From a bacterium 336/3 (GTDB lineage Bacteria; Bacteroidota; Bacteroidia; Cytophagales; Thermonemataceae), in assembly GCA_001281695.1 (NCBI GenBank), contig LJIE01000002.1, forward strand, positions 62,001 to 126,000: a stretch of DNA of 64,000 nucleotides, written 5' to 3'. Within the stretch, counting starts at the first letter, position 1. Each line of letters begins with the position of its first letter. Position numbers and translations under genes: made by a program. Shown here piece after piece: positions 26,970-36,145 of this stretch. The notes beneath the pieces were generated by a model, which saw only the letters and a list, made by a program, of their open reading frames with translations, had not been told where the DNA came from and searched no databases.

Positions 26970-28802
26970 TTACATATTTCTTATCATTTTAAGTTGATTT
27001 TTCAGTGTTTTTAACTGATTCTCAGCTTGTTTTATTTTATCTTCAAAACTATTTCTAAAGGCATCACCTTTTTTAGAATCTGCAAAGAATCCTAAGTTAT
27101 TATTAAGTGTAGCCAGTTCATCTTCTAGTTGTGAGATTCTCTTACGAATTTGCTGTTCTTTTTTAGCAAGGTCTTTTCCTCCCTTACCACTCAAATTAGC
27201 CCATTTCAGCTCAATAAGTAGGTCTAAAGCATCTTGGTCTTGCTGTGCAAGATGAGTCGATTTTTCAGCAAGTGACTTTAAAGAAGCATAAAACCTATCT
27301 TTTATTTTTATCATTTGTTTACGAGGGACAAAACCAACTGCATTCCACTCTGTAATGGCTTGATCTGCAAGCGATTCTATATCCATATTTGCCAAATCGG
27401 CAGAAGAATACCCTTTTAATCTTTCGCAAAGAGCGTTTTTCTTATCGTAATTTTCTTTTTCTTCTTTATCTTTTACAGCAAATTGCTCTCTTCTTTTTGC
27501 AAAAAAGCCATCTAGGATAGTTCTGAATTTCTCAAAAATCTGTTCTTTTTGTTTTTCAGGAACTGCACCTATTTCTTTCCACTGTTCTTGTAATTTTTTA
27601 AGCTCCTCAGCAATATTTTCTATATTATCTGAATCTGCACTAGCAATCAAGTCTTCTGCTTTTTGGCATAGAGTAAGTTTAGCTTGTAAATTTATCTCTC
27701 TTGAGTCATCCAAACCTTTAAAAAACTCTGATTTATTGCGGAAAAACACTTTAAAACTATTCCAAAACTGCTTGGTAATTTCTTTAGATTTCTCAAGTGG
27801 CACTTGTCCAATAGCCTCCCATTCTTTTTGGATAGCTAAAAGTTCTTGTGTTGCATTTTGCCAATTTTTAATTTTTTCACCTTTGAATTCTTCAAAAGGG
27901 CGTACTTTTTCACAAAGAGCAGTCTTTTTAGCTAAATTTTCATTCATTTCAGCTTTTAGATTCTCTGTCATGTTCTTTTTACGCTCATAAATTACATCCG
28001 AAGCATCTTTAAAGCGTTTCCAAACATTTTCCTGCTCTTCTTTATTTCCAACAGGACCAATATGTTTGAATTCATCATGTAGCTCATTAAGTTGCTTAAT
28101 AGCATCTTTCATAGAAGACAATTGTGCCAGCTTTTCAGCTTTTTCGCAGATTATGAGTTTTGCTTCTAAATTTCTCTTACGATCTAAATCTTTGAGTTCG
28201 TTATATAAGCCCAAACGATTATAATAAATTTCCATGAGAGCATTATAACTTGCCCACAAAGCTTTTGCATTAGCTTTGGGAACAGATCCTATTTTTTTCC
28301 ACTCTTGTTGTAAATCACGAACCTGCTTATGAGTCTGCTCACTTTCTTCTTCTGCATTGACAAGAGATCTCAATTTCTCTATAATTTCTGTTTTCAGATC
28401 GAAATTTTTCTTTAAGGTCTTCTCTATTTGTTCTTGAAGAGCTGTTCTTTGTTTTTTGACAAAGCTATATGTTTGGTAAAATTTAGCTTCTGTTGCCTCT
28501 TGTTTATATGTAAAGCCATCTTCATCTCCTCCTTCAGCCAAATATTTTTGAAGAGCTTCTTCTTTAGAGTGTGCAACCAAATTATCAAAATGAGGTTTTA
28601 TTTGCCTGAACAATCTGAACGCCTCATCGATTTGTTCAGGAGTCAAAGATTTTTCCTGATATTTTGTAGTTAGTTGAACAATTTGTTCTTTTGAGTAATG
28701 GGAGTAATCTTCGTGTTGCTCCTCTTGCTCTGAAATATGGCTTTCAGATGCCGATGTTACCACCTCTTCAGGGTTACCAAGTACATTTTCTTCTTCCATC
28801 AT
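26970..28802 (-). CDS. DUF349 repeat coiled-coil protein
   Basis: 610 aa from ATG ATG at 28802; the frame extends to 28859 but the extra 19 residues look like untranslated leader. After an acidic N-terminus (about 1-45) the protein is built of tandem helical DUF349 repeats, each with the W(K/N)xxGxVP(K/E) pattern, for example LQQEWKKIGSVPK, IQKEWEAIGQVPL, LQEQWKEIGAVPE and EWNAVGFVPR. A coiled coil ends the protein. DUF349 proteins are widespread in Bacteroidota and cytoplasmic; function is not established. It stands alone on its strand. Confidence 0.85.
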   Translation of the reverse strand: MMEEENVLGNPEEVVTSASESHISEQEEQHEDYSHYSKEQIVQLTTKYQEKSLTPEQIDEAFRLFRQIKPHFDNLVAHSKEEALQKYLAEGGDEDGFTYKQEATEAKFYQTYSFVKKQRTALQEQIEKTLKKNFDLKTEIIEKLRSLVNAEEESEQTHKQVRDLQQEWKKIGSVPKANAKALWASYNALMEIYYNRLGLYNELKDLDRKRNLEAKLIICEKAEKLAQLSSMKDAIKQLNELHDEFKHIGPVGNKEEQENVWKRFKDASDVIYERKKNMTENLKAEMNENLAKKTALCEKVRPFEEFKGEKIKNWQNATQELLAIQKEWEAIGQVPLEKSKEITKQFWNSFKVFFRNKSEFFKGLDDSREINLQAKLTLCQKAEDLIASADSDNIENIAEELKKLQEQWKEIGAVPEKQKEQIFEKFRTILDGFFAKRREQFAVKDKEEKENYDKKNALCERLKGYSSADLANMDIESLADQAITEWNAVGFVPRKQMIKIKDRFYASLKSLAEKSTHLAQQDQDALDLLIELKWANLSGKGGKDLAKKEQQIRKRISQLEDELATLNNNLGFFADSKKGDAFRNSFEDKIKQAENQLKTLKNQLKMIRNM

Positions 28803-29003
28803 ACAAAATCGAATTACCAAATGAAAATTAAAACAACCTAAATATATATAGGTTGGCAAAGATAGTTTTTTTTCAAAAAAAAGGATAGTTTGTTACAAAA
28901 AAACTTATCAAGAGAAAAATTTATAGTTTTATTGCGTTTTTTTTTATACTCTTGCAAAAGACTTTGTCTTATTTTTTTATAGTTCATTCTTATTCATAAA
29001 CGC

Positions 29004-29591
29004 ATGTTTTTACTCAAGGTTTTAGGCAAATTTTTATTGTTTTTTTCTGGTTGGAAAATTAAAGGCAGGCTCCCACAAAACGTTAAAAAAACAGTTATGA
29101 TAGCAGCTCCCCATACAAGTAATTGGGATTTTTTCTATACAATGGTTATCTTTTCTGCTTTGGGAGTTCGAGTTCGTTTTTTGGGCAAAAAAAGTCTTTT
29201 TAAATTTCCTTTAGGTTTTTTAATGAAGTTTTTTGGAGGTATTCCTATTGACAGATCTCAAAATAATAATTTTGTAAGTACAGCAGCAGGTATGATTCAG
29301 CAGGCAGAAGAGATGATTTTATTAGTACCTGTAGAAGGTACAAGAGGTTATACAGAACAATGGAAATCAGGATTTTATTATATTGCTCAAGAAGCAGGCG
29401 TTCCTGTTAGTTTAGGATACCTTGATTATGGAAAAAAAGAAGGTGGTTTTTTACCTGATTTATTTCATCCTACAGGAAATTATGTAGAAGATGTAGAAAA
29501 AATACAACTCATGTATAAAGATATACAAGGTAAATATCCTCAAAACTCTACTTTATATAAAAAATTTGGTAGTAAAACCATGATTTGGTAG
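29004..29591 (+). CDS. PlsC-like 1-acyl-glycerol-3-phosphate acyltransferase family protein
   Basis: 195 aa, short for PlsC but normal for a compact subfamily. The acyltransferase HxxxxD motif is HTSNWDF near residue 32; the second block is GGIPIDR near 80, and the third is VPVEGTRGYTEQWKSG near 112, where PlsC proteins usually have FPEGTR. There is a hydrophobic N-terminus that would place it at the inner membrane. It probably acylates a lysophospholipid or a related lipid. It is followed 10 bases later by a histidine kinase gene. Confidence 0.85.
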   Translation: MFLLKVLGKFLLFFSGWKIKGRLPQNVKKTVMIAAPHTSNWDFFYTMVIFSALGVRVRFLGKKSLFKFPLGFLMKFFGGIPIDRSQNNNFVSTAAGMIQQAEEMILLVPVEGTRGYTEQWKSGFYYIAQEAGVPVSLGYLDYGKKEGGFLPDLFHPTGNYVEDVEKIQLMYKDIQGKYPQNSTLYKKFGSKTMIW

Positions 29592-29600
29592 TTATAATCT

Positions 29601-31445
29601 ATGAATATGCCTATTAATGACTTTGAAAATCTATCCAAAGAACAACTCATTGATACTTTAAAAAATCTTCTTTCAGAGAGAGAAACGGAAAAAGAAACCC
29701 AAGCTTTGATGCAAAAACGGCAAGAAGAAATCTACGATTTCTATGACCGTTATAAAGTTATTTCAAAAATCTCGAAAGAAGGTTTATGGGAAACCCGTAT
29801 TCCTGAATATTTCACTACTGACACACCTATTTGGTTTTCAGAAGAATTTATTCGTTTACTTGAGTATAATGAAGAAGAATTCCCTCCTGTTTTGCAAACA
29901 TTTATCAATATTATTCACCCTATTCATAAATATGAGTTTTTATCCAGTCGAATTAATTTTCATAAAGGTTTATGCCCGGATGATATTTATGAGGCTGAAA
30001 TTTTACTCATGACAGGTTCTGGCGAATATAAATGGTTCGAGATAAAATCTAAATTGGTAAGAGGTTCTCAAAAAAAAGCAGTATTAGATATAGGGGTTCT
30101 GCGTTCTATTCATAGTCGCAAAATGGCTGAAGAAGCTCTTAAAGAAGGTGAGCAAACACTTCGCTATATCAGTTATGCAAGCAAAGATGGTATTTATGAT
30201 GTAAATCTTATTGATTATGAAGCAAGTTTTAGTGAAAACTTTTTTTTACTATTAGGGTATAGCCCCAAAGAAGTTCATCTTACTTGGCAAAACTGGACTG
30301 ATTTGATTCATCCTGATGATAAAAACAGTTTTTTAGAAGCATATAATAAATTTTTACTCAAAAAATTGAATGCTTTCTCTAAAGAATGTAGAATGCTCTG
30401 CAAAGATGGTGGTTATAAGTGGGTGCTTAATAGAGCTAAAGTTGTTCAGTTTGATGATTATGGAATTCCTATCAGATTGATAGGAACACTTACAAATATT
30501 GATAAAATAAAAGAAGCTGAACAACAGCTCCGACAGGCATATGTAGACATTAAGGTCTCTAAAGAAAATCTACACCAATATGCTGAAGAGTTAGAAACAA
30601 CTCTGGAGCAACTTCGCCAAATGCAAGAGCAACTCATTCAAGCTGAAAAAATGGCTTCTTTAGGTGTTTTAGTTGCTGGCATCGCTCACGAACTTAATAA
30701 TCCCATTGGTTATATCTATAGTAGTACTGAAGGTTTAAAGAATAATATTCAGGATTTATTGACTCTGATTACAGAATATGATAGTCTCTCTGAATCTAAT
30801 TATTCTACACAAAAGAAAAAAATTGAAGATTTAAAAAGATCTATTTTCTTTAATGATATTGTCAATGAATTGCAAGAACTCATTAATAATATTTATTTGG
30901 GAGCTAATCAAACAGCTGAGATTGTCAAAGGACTTCGTAACTTCTCTAGAAGTAACGATTCTTCTCTAGAAGCTGTTGACATCAATGAAACATTAGATAT
31001 TACACTGGCATTACTACAAAACCAGTTTAAAGATTCTTTTGAAATAGACAGAGCTTATGATGAAATTCCTTCTGTGATTGCTTATCCTGTCAAAATTAGT
31101 CAAGTATTTATGAATATTATTATCAATGCTGTACATGCTATTGAAGTTGCCAAACCTGCCACCAAAAAAATAATTCTTCAAACACAAAAACTACCTGATG
31201 ATAAAGTTCTAATTTCTATTTCAGATAATGGGATTGGTATTTCTAAAGAGAAACAAAAAAGAATTTTTGAACCTTTCTTTACAGATAAAGAGGTTGGTAA
31301 GGGTACAGGCTTAGGTCTTTCTATCAGTTTAGGGATTGTAGAGAGTTTAGGTGGAAAAATCAATGTAATTTCAGAAGAAGGGAAAGGAAGTACTTTTCAA
31401 ATTATTTTGCCTGTTAAGCAAAATATCAATGTATCAAGTACTTAA
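29601..31445 (+). CDS. PAS-domain sensor histidine kinase
   Basis: 614 aa, no membrane segment, so a soluble sensor. Two PAS/PAC units cover about residues 50-185 and 195-310, followed by a coiled coil. The phosphorylated His is in AGIAHELNNPIGY near 362. The ATP-binding domain has the N-box MNIIINAVHA near 505 and SISDNGIGISKEKQKRIFEPFF with GKGTGLGLSIS. This HisKA arrangement resembles two-component kinases of the HELNNP type. No response regulator is adjacent, so it is an orphan here. Its stop codon overlaps the convergent DUF2306 gene by four bases. Confidence 0.92.
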   Translation: MNMPINDFENLSKEQLIDTLKNLLSERETEKETQALMQKRQEEIYDFYDRYKVISKISKEGLWETRIPEYFTTDTPIWFSEEFIRLLEYNEEEFPPVLQTFINIIHPIHKYEFLSSRINFHKGLCPDDIYEAEILLMTGSGEYKWFEIKSKLVRGSQKKAVLDIGVLRSIHSRKMAEEALKEGEQTLRYISYASKDGIYDVNLIDYEASFSENFFLLLGYSPKEVHLTWQNWTDLIHPDDKNSFLEAYNKFLLKKLNAFSKECRMLCKDGGYKWVLNRAKVVQFDDYGIPIRLIGTLTNIDKIKEAEQQLRQAYVDIKVSKENLHQYAEELETTLEQLRQMQEQLIQAEKMASLGVLVAGIAHELNNPIGYIYSSTEGLKNNIQDLLTLITEYDSLSESNYSTQKKKIEDLKRSIFFNDIVNELQELINNIYLGANQTAEIVKGLRNFSRSNDSSLEAVDINETLDITLALLQNQFKDSFEIDRAYDEIPSVIAYPVKISQVFMNIIINAVHAIEVAKPATKKIILQTQKLPDDKVLISISDNGIGISKEKQKRIFEPFFTDKEVGKGTGLGLSISLGIVESLGGKINVISEEGKGSTFQIILPVKQNINVSST

Positions 31446-32242
31446 GCTTTTATTTTTTTCTGCATCAATTTTTTACTAAATCCTTGAAATATCAGTAATT
31501 CAGCCAATAATAAGTTGGGTATCCAACTCATAAATGAAAGCATAACATAAATTTCTATGTCTGTCCAAGTATTGAGTAAATCAAATTTAGAAATACTAAA
31601 CATATAAAGCCTTAATGTAATAGCCGAAAACGTCAGAGCATAGCTTCTAAGCATCCAATTGGCATGAAGGATAACTTTTTTCTCTCTGATAAGTTTATAT
31701 GACCAAAATGTAACAAACCACCACAAACTCGATAAAAACACGAAACTAAATTTGGAGACAATATTCCCATTTGCATAAAAAGACATTACAAGCCCCGATG
31801 GAGCAGAAATAAATAAAATAACTCCTACATATAATTTACCAATATTTCGATGCCATTGAGCTTTTTCGTACATCAGTGTACGAGAAAATTGTGTTGCACC
31901 AGCCAATAATACAATAGGAGCTGAAAAAATATGCAGATAAAAAACACTTAAATACAAATTCCTTACCCATTCCTGCCCTCCCAACAAAATTTTCTGTTTG
32001 GTAAACAAAAAATCAATATTGATTTCCCATGTAGTATAAGGAACTGTAATAATGAGCATACGATAAGTAAAGAAAAACACCAAAAAAGTGCCTAAAATCT
32101 TAATGAATGCAAGCTTTTCTTTCCAGAGAACAGGAAAAATAAAAATACAGGCAACAAGTACCGAAAGCCAATAAATACTAAAAAATTGGCTTCGGGCTAT
32201 AAAACGCCATTCAGCATACAAATGAGAGAAAACTTCTTGCAC
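31442..32242 (-). CDS. DUF2306-like membrane protein
   Basis: 266 aa, GTG start. Seven or so hydrophobic segments. The pattern QWHRNIGKLYVGVILFISAPSGLVMSFYANG followed by HANWMLRSYALTFSAITLRLY is the DUF2306 signature, including conserved His residues that may bind haem or metal. Function is unknown. The 3' end overlaps the convergent histidine kinase gene. The 315-base region upstream has no recognised promoter match. Confidence 0.8.
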   Translation of the reverse strand: MQEVFSHLYAEWRFIARSQFFSIYWLSVLVACIFIFPVLWKEKLAFIKILGTFLVFFFTYRMLIITVPYTTWEINIDFLFTKQKILLGGQEWVRNLYLSVFYLHIFSAPIVLLAGATQFSRTLMYEKAQWHRNIGKLYVGVILFISAPSGLVMSFYANGNIVSKFSFVFLSSLWWFVTFWSYKLIREKKVILHANWMLRSYALTFSAITLRLYMFSISKFDLLNTWTDIEIYVMLSFMSWIPNLLLAELLIFQGFSKKLMQKKIKA

Positions 32243-32557
32243 AATCTGTTAAATTTTAGTGTTAAAGTAACAAAAAATGTGCAATATTTTCTCTCATTTA
32301 AGTTTTTTTGAGGCTACAAGCGAAAAGAGTAGCAGTCTGCCCAGCAAATTAAGAACACCATTCTTTCTTTATTGGGCTTGCTCAACCTATGTTGAGCTAC
32401 TTTCTTCTTTTGTTTATAAAAGTTTCAGAAAGGCAGAATAAAATTCTGCTTGAATTGATAAGGGCGAAGTATCACTTTCCTACGGCACTCAATGAGTTAC
32501 AAAACAAAATATACTCTACGCAATGTATTTACGTAATTGTATATTTTTTGGGAAAAA
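32243..32557. other. Non-coding interval with two small hairpins
   Basis: No convincing gene. Two perfect inverted repeats are present: GCTCAAC-CTAT-GTTGAGC at 32380-32397 and GCAGAAT-AAA-ATTCTGC at 32433-32449. Neither is followed by a T-run on the plus strand, so they are not obvious terminators. A 75-codon frame at 32389-32616 begins inside the first hairpin and runs antisense into the next gene; it is not credible. Confidence 0.4.
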
Positions 32558-33055
32558 TCAAGTATATTCCTCTAAATCACTTTCACAACTCAAACAATAA
32601 TAGAACTCATCTTTAACAATATTAATAATCCCACAATTTTTGCATACACTAAAAATAAACTCTGTTGTAAAAAAATCAGGAAAATCGATATTTATCTTCA
32701 ATAATGCTTGTTTGACAAATTCCCAAGATTTTGCAGAAGGGCAGTATCCTGTTGATTGGTTTGTAATCTGAGATATACTTATACCTTCCAATTTATCCTT
32801 TTTAAAGGTAATTTCTCCTGCTGATAAAACTTCTTCTCCATTTGCACAGACAACATGCTCAGACCTTCTATCATTAATTCTTAAATTTTCGTTTAAGTCA
32901 ATAACAAATGTAGCTATTATCTCATGCTCAGAGTTAAATTTATGATTAGTATCACTAATCCAGTCTATAATATCTTTTTGAGACAGAATAACTTTTCCAG
33001 CCTTTTCTTCACTTACTTGTTTGAGTATTTCTTTTGCCCCTATATATTTATACAT
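32558..33055 (-). CDS. Unknown protein with C-terminal zinc ribbon
   Basis: 165 aa from the ATG at 33055 (MYKYIGAKEILKQ); the longer frame begins with TTG at 33067 inside the upstream gene. The last 35 residues hold two CxxC pairs, CKNCG and CLSCE, spaced 15 residues apart, which is a zinc-ribbon arrangement. The rest is mixed alpha/beta without a recognised family. It starts 4 bases after the 151-aa gene upstream and is presumably cotranscribed. The small size, low GC and lack of relatives among housekeeping genes resemble immunity or accessory proteins, but no toxin is adjacent. Confidence 0.6.
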   Translation of the reverse strand: MYKYIGAKEILKQVSEEKAGKVILSQKDIIDWISDTNHKFNSEHEIIATFVIDLNENLRINDRRSEHVVCANGEEVLSAGEITFKKDKLEGISISQITNQSTGYCPSAKSWEFVKQALLKINIDFPDFFTTEFIFSVCKNCGIINIVKDEFYYCLSCESDLEEYT

Positions 33056-33059
33056 AAAT

Positions 33060-33515
33060 TTATTCAATAGTTTTTACTATCTCTAAAAACTCCTTTGTAT
33101 TATGAGTTGTGGGTTGTTCATAGGTAATATATCCTTTATCACTATTACAAAATATTTTCAAGTCGTTAAAAACTTTGTCTTCAATGGAAGTATTTAGATA
33201 CATTGTTTCACAAGAAATGCCTACAATTAAGTTGTCATCATCTGTAAAAAAGCACATTGCAATTCTAATATCTGAACTTTCATTATTTGCCCAATAAATG
33301 GTATATATTTCGTGTTTATTTTCTATTAAATAATCTATCAACTCTGTTGAAGTCTCAAATGTATTTTTTGTTTCTTTGGCGTATAGCGGTACCTCATAAA
33401 TATCAGATGTTTCACTTCTTAGAGGGACAAACTTATCCAAAAAAGAATTGATAAACTCTTTTGTTCTTGTATTTGTAAGAACATAGCAATTTGCAAAATA
33501 TCCTCGTTTTTCCAT
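33060..33515 (-). CDS. Unknown 151-aa protein
   Basis: 151 aa, acidic, no signal peptide or membrane segment. The sequence (YFANCYVLTNTRTKEFINSF at the start, then alternating strands) resembles small single-domain proteins often seen as immunity or SMI1-like accessory proteins, but I do not recognise a family. Upstream partner of the zinc-ribbon gene, separated by 4 bases. The hairpin at 33561 lies upstream and belongs to the helicase transcript, so this pair needs its own promoter, for which no clear match was found. Confidence 0.55.
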   Translation of the reverse strand: MEKRGYFANCYVLTNTRTKEFINSFLDKFVPLRSETSDIYEVPLYAKETKNTFETSTELIDYLIENKHEIYTIYWANNESSDIRIAMCFFTDDDNLIVGISCETMYLNTSIEDKVFNDLKIFCNSDKGYITYEQPTTHNTKEFLEIVKTIE

Positions 33516-33560
33516 ATTTGCCTTATATAGTAGTGTTGTATTAAATTTATTTCACAAAAA

Positions 33561-33590
33561 AAGCCTTGAAAAACTTAGTTTTCAAGGCTT
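33561..33590 (-). terminator. Terminator after the DEAD-box helicase gene
   Basis: AAGCCTTGAAAA pairs with TTTTCAAGGCTT around a short loop, with an A-run at its left (T-run on the minus strand). It lies 26 bases beyond the helicase stop codon. Confidence 0.8.
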
Positions 33591-33615
33591 GAATTTATCA
33601 AAAAGGATTCTATAA

Positions 33616-35316
33616 TTATCCGTTTGCCACTTCAATATTTACACTTTTTCCTTTGATGGTATTGTTTTTCATACCTTTGATTACTTTTTGAACATCTTGT
33701 TCTGCAATCTCAACAAAAGAAAATTTATCTAAAATATCAATCTGACCAATGTTATTGAAAGAAATGCCTGTTTCACCTGTAAACGCTCCTACGATATCGT
33801 TCGGACGAACTCTATCCATTTTTCCTACATTTACAAACAAACGTACCATTCCTTTAGCACCACTACCTTTGCGTGGTTTTTTCTCGTCTCCTCTATCAAA
33901 ACGTGATGAACGGTCTTTGTCTTTTCTGTCAAATTTCTTATCTCTATCTCTTCCTTTATCTTTTCTATCTCCTCTATCTTCTTTACCCATGATATCATTC
34001 ATATCCAAATCAACATATTCTGTTTTTTGGTTACTCCATTGCAACTGGATAAGAGCTTTGATAATTGTTTCGTCTTTTGCCCCTGAATGACGTAGTTGTA
34101 ACATCAAGTCATGGAAAGCACTTAAATCTTGGTTTTCAGCTACTTCCAATACTCTTCCTACAAAATGAGCTTGTTTCATACCAATCAAATCTTCGATAGA
34201 AGGTACAACCCCCCTTTCAATTTTCTTTTTGGTATAATCTTGTATTTCACGCATACGAACAAACTCTCTTCCTACCACAAAGGTAAATGCTTTTCCAGAT
34301 TTACCTGCTCTACCTGTTCTACCAATACGGTGAACGTAGTATTCGGGGTCAAGAGGAACGTCAAAGTTAAATACAGCATCCACATCCGAAACGTCAATAC
34401 CTCTGGCAGCCACATCTGTTGCAACCAAAATATTAATTGTTCCTTCTCTGAACTGCTTCATTACTTTCTCTCTTTGGCGTTGGTTCAAATCGCCATGAAT
34501 TGCCTCAGCTTTGTAACCTCTTTCCATCAATTCTGCTACTACTTCATCAGCTTTTCTTTTGGTATTACAGAATACAAGCATCAATTGTAGATTATAGAAA
34601 TCTATTAATCTACACATCACTTCTACTTTTGCATTTCCTTTGATTTCGTAGTATAACTGCTCAATATTTTCGGCTGTAAGTTCTTTACGAACTACTTTTA
34701 CGATAGCAGGATTATTTTGGAATTTTTGAATAATTGCCAAAATAGGCTTCGACATCGTTGCTGAGAATAGCAAAGTTTGTCTATCAAAAGGTAGTTCTTC
34801 TAAAATACCTTCAATATCTTCTCTAAAGCCCATATCAAGCATTTCGTCTGCTTCATCCAAAATAGCAACTTTTACATTGTCTAATTTGAGTGTTCCTCTT
34901 TCAAGGTGGTCAATGATACGACCTGGTGTTCCTACAACAACATGAGCTCCTGCTTTTAGGGCTCTAATCTGTCTGTCGATAGGGTCTCCACCATAAACGG
35001 TAACACATTTAATTTTTTTGTATTTGCTTAATTTCTCAAACTCATCTGTTACTTGTAAAGCTAGTTCTCTAGTTGGGCAAAGCACCAACACCTGAACTTG
35101 TTTTTCAGTAATATCAACTTGCTCTAATGCAGGTATCCCAAAGGCAGCTGTTTTACCTGTACCTGTTTGAGCCATTCCCATCACGTCTCTACCTTCTAAA
35201 GCTATTGGTATAGCCTCTGCTTGAATTGGTGAAGCCTCTGTAAAACCCATGTCGGCGATTGCCTGCTGCATTTCTTCTGAAATGGGCAACTGGCTAAATA
35301 AAATTTTTGTACTCAT
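33616..35316 (-). CDS. DEAD-box RNA helicase with DbpA-type RNA-binding domain
   Basis: 566 aa. Helicase motifs in order: the Q-motif region FTEASPIQAEAIP, AQTGTGKTAAFG near 50, PTRELALQ, DEAD near 156, SAT near 186, and HRIGRTGRAGKSGKA near 325. A lysine/arginine/aspartate-rich linker (about 440-490) precedes a C-terminal DbpA RNA-binding fold (RLFVNVGKMDRVRPNDIVGA). This matches DeaD/CsdA-type helicases acting in ribosome assembly, RNA decay or cold adaptation. It is an isolated unit with its own terminator. Confidence 0.93.
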   Translation of the reverse strand: MSTKILFSQLPISEEMQQAIADMGFTEASPIQAEAIPIALEGRDVMGMAQTGTGKTAAFGIPALEQVDITEKQVQVLVLCPTRELALQVTDEFEKLSKYKKIKCVTVYGGDPIDRQIRALKAGAHVVVGTPGRIIDHLERGTLKLDNVKVAILDEADEMLDMGFREDIEGILEELPFDRQTLLFSATMSKPILAIIQKFQNNPAIVKVVRKELTAENIEQLYYEIKGNAKVEVMCRLIDFYNLQLMLVFCNTKRKADEVVAELMERGYKAEAIHGDLNQRQREKVMKQFREGTINILVATDVAARGIDVSDVDAVFNFDVPLDPEYYVHRIGRTGRAGKSGKAFTFVVGREFVRMREIQDYTKKKIERGVVPSIEDLIGMKQAHFVGRVLEVAENQDLSAFHDLMLQLRHSGAKDETIIKALIQLQWSNQKTEYVDLDMNDIMGKEDRGDRKDKGRDRDKKFDRKDKDRSSRFDRGDEKKPRKGSGAKGMVRLFVNVGKMDRVRPNDIVGAFTGETGISFNNIGQIDILDKFSFVEIAEQDVQKVIKGMKNNTIKGKSVNIEVANG

Positions 35317-35374
35317 TATTAATTTTTAACTATTTGTAAGTCTTTTTTATAGACTCTATAAAAAAGAAAAAAAC

Positions 35375-35397
35375 AAACGAGAGCCTTGCTCTCGTTT
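35375..35397 (-). terminator. Terminator after the DUF5606 gene
   Basis: AAACGAGAGC-CTT-GCTCTCGTTT hairpin, 5 bases beyond the stop of the minus-strand DUF5606 gene, with an A-rich left flank giving U residues on the minus transcript. Confidence 0.8.
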
Positions 35398-35401
35398 TCG
35401 A

Positions 35402-36118
35402 CTATGATTCTTTCTTCGTTTTAGAGCTTTTTTTAGGTTTTTCTTCTACCTCTTTAGCTTCTGTTTCTTTTTTGGCTTTAGCTGTAGTTTTTTTAGGTTT
35501 CTCTTCTTTAGCCTCTACTACTTCTTCTGTTTTCTTTTTAGCTGTAGTTTTCTTAGCTGAAGTTTTAGCCTCTTCTTTTACTTCCGAAGTTTCTTCTTTT
35601 TTCTTAGCAGAAGTCTTTTTGTCTGTTGTTTTTGTTTCTTCTTGTTTTTCAGTAGCAGTTTCTTTCTTGGCTTTTGCTGCTTTTTTCTCTTCTTTTGCAG
35701 GCTCTTCTTTTACTTCTTCTTGTTTTTTCAGTACATCTGGAGCTTCTTTGAATAAAATGTTATACCATTTTACCAATTTTTTCACATCCGAAGGATATAC
35801 TTTATCTACATCAAATTCAGGAAGAATTCCTTGTAGAAATTGCATCAAATCTGCTGTACCAGCTTTGCTATCCACAGGAAGTTTATCTTGATATTTTTCG
35901 TAAATTATATTTAAAACATCTTGCAAGGGCACTGAGCCATCTTTGGTAGTTGTATAAATAGATATTTCTTTTAAGATAGAAACTTTACCAGCAGAGCCTA
36001 CTGCCATTTTCTTTTTCTGAGCGTCTAATGTTTCAACGATTACTCCTGTACGAGATGGCTTAAGCACACGGAAAAGCCCTTCTTTTCCTGAAATAGATGC
36101 GATTTCTTTTAATTCCAT
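35402..36118 (-). CDS. DUF5606 protein with long Lys/Glu/Ala/Thr-rich tail
   Basis: 238 aa. Residues 1-130 form the DUF5606 domain typical of Bacteroidota (MELKEIASISGKEGLFRVL... with KVYPSDVKKLVKWYNILF). Residues about 135-238 are a low-complexity tail of repeated K/E/A/T/S units, similar in composition to bacterial histone-H1-like tails and containing many TTAKK/SAKK motifs. The fold and function of DUF5606 are not established; the basic-acidic tail suggests nucleic acid or protein binding. Upstream, engB is 27 bases away on the same strand. Confidence 0.85.
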   Translation of the reverse strand: MELKEIASISGKEGLFRVLKPSRTGVIVETLDAQKKKMAVGSAGKVSILKEISIYTTTKDGSVPLQDVLNIIYEKYQDKLPVDSKAGTADLMQFLQGILPEFDVDKVYPSDVKKLVKWYNILFKEAPDVLKKQEEVKEEPAKEEKKAAKAKKETATEKQEETKTTDKKTSAKKKEETSEVKEEAKTSAKKTTAKKKTEEVVEAKEEKPKKTTAKAKKETEAKEVEEKPKKSSKTKKES

Positions 36119-36145
36119 TGCTAAATCAATCTTTTTACTTTACAA

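Noticed and set aside
32389-32616. 75-codon plus-strand frame in the 32.2-32.6 kb gap
   Set aside because: It begins within a hairpin, runs into the antisense of the zinc-ribbon gene and shows no recognisable protein features.
34129-34590. 153-codon frame opposite the DEAD-box helicase gene
   Set aside because: The helicase frame carries all conserved motifs; the opposite frame has none.
35472-35891. 139-codon frame opposite the DUF5606 gene
   Set aside because: It is the complement of the low-complexity Lys/Glu tail, giving Ser/Phe/Val-rich nonsense.
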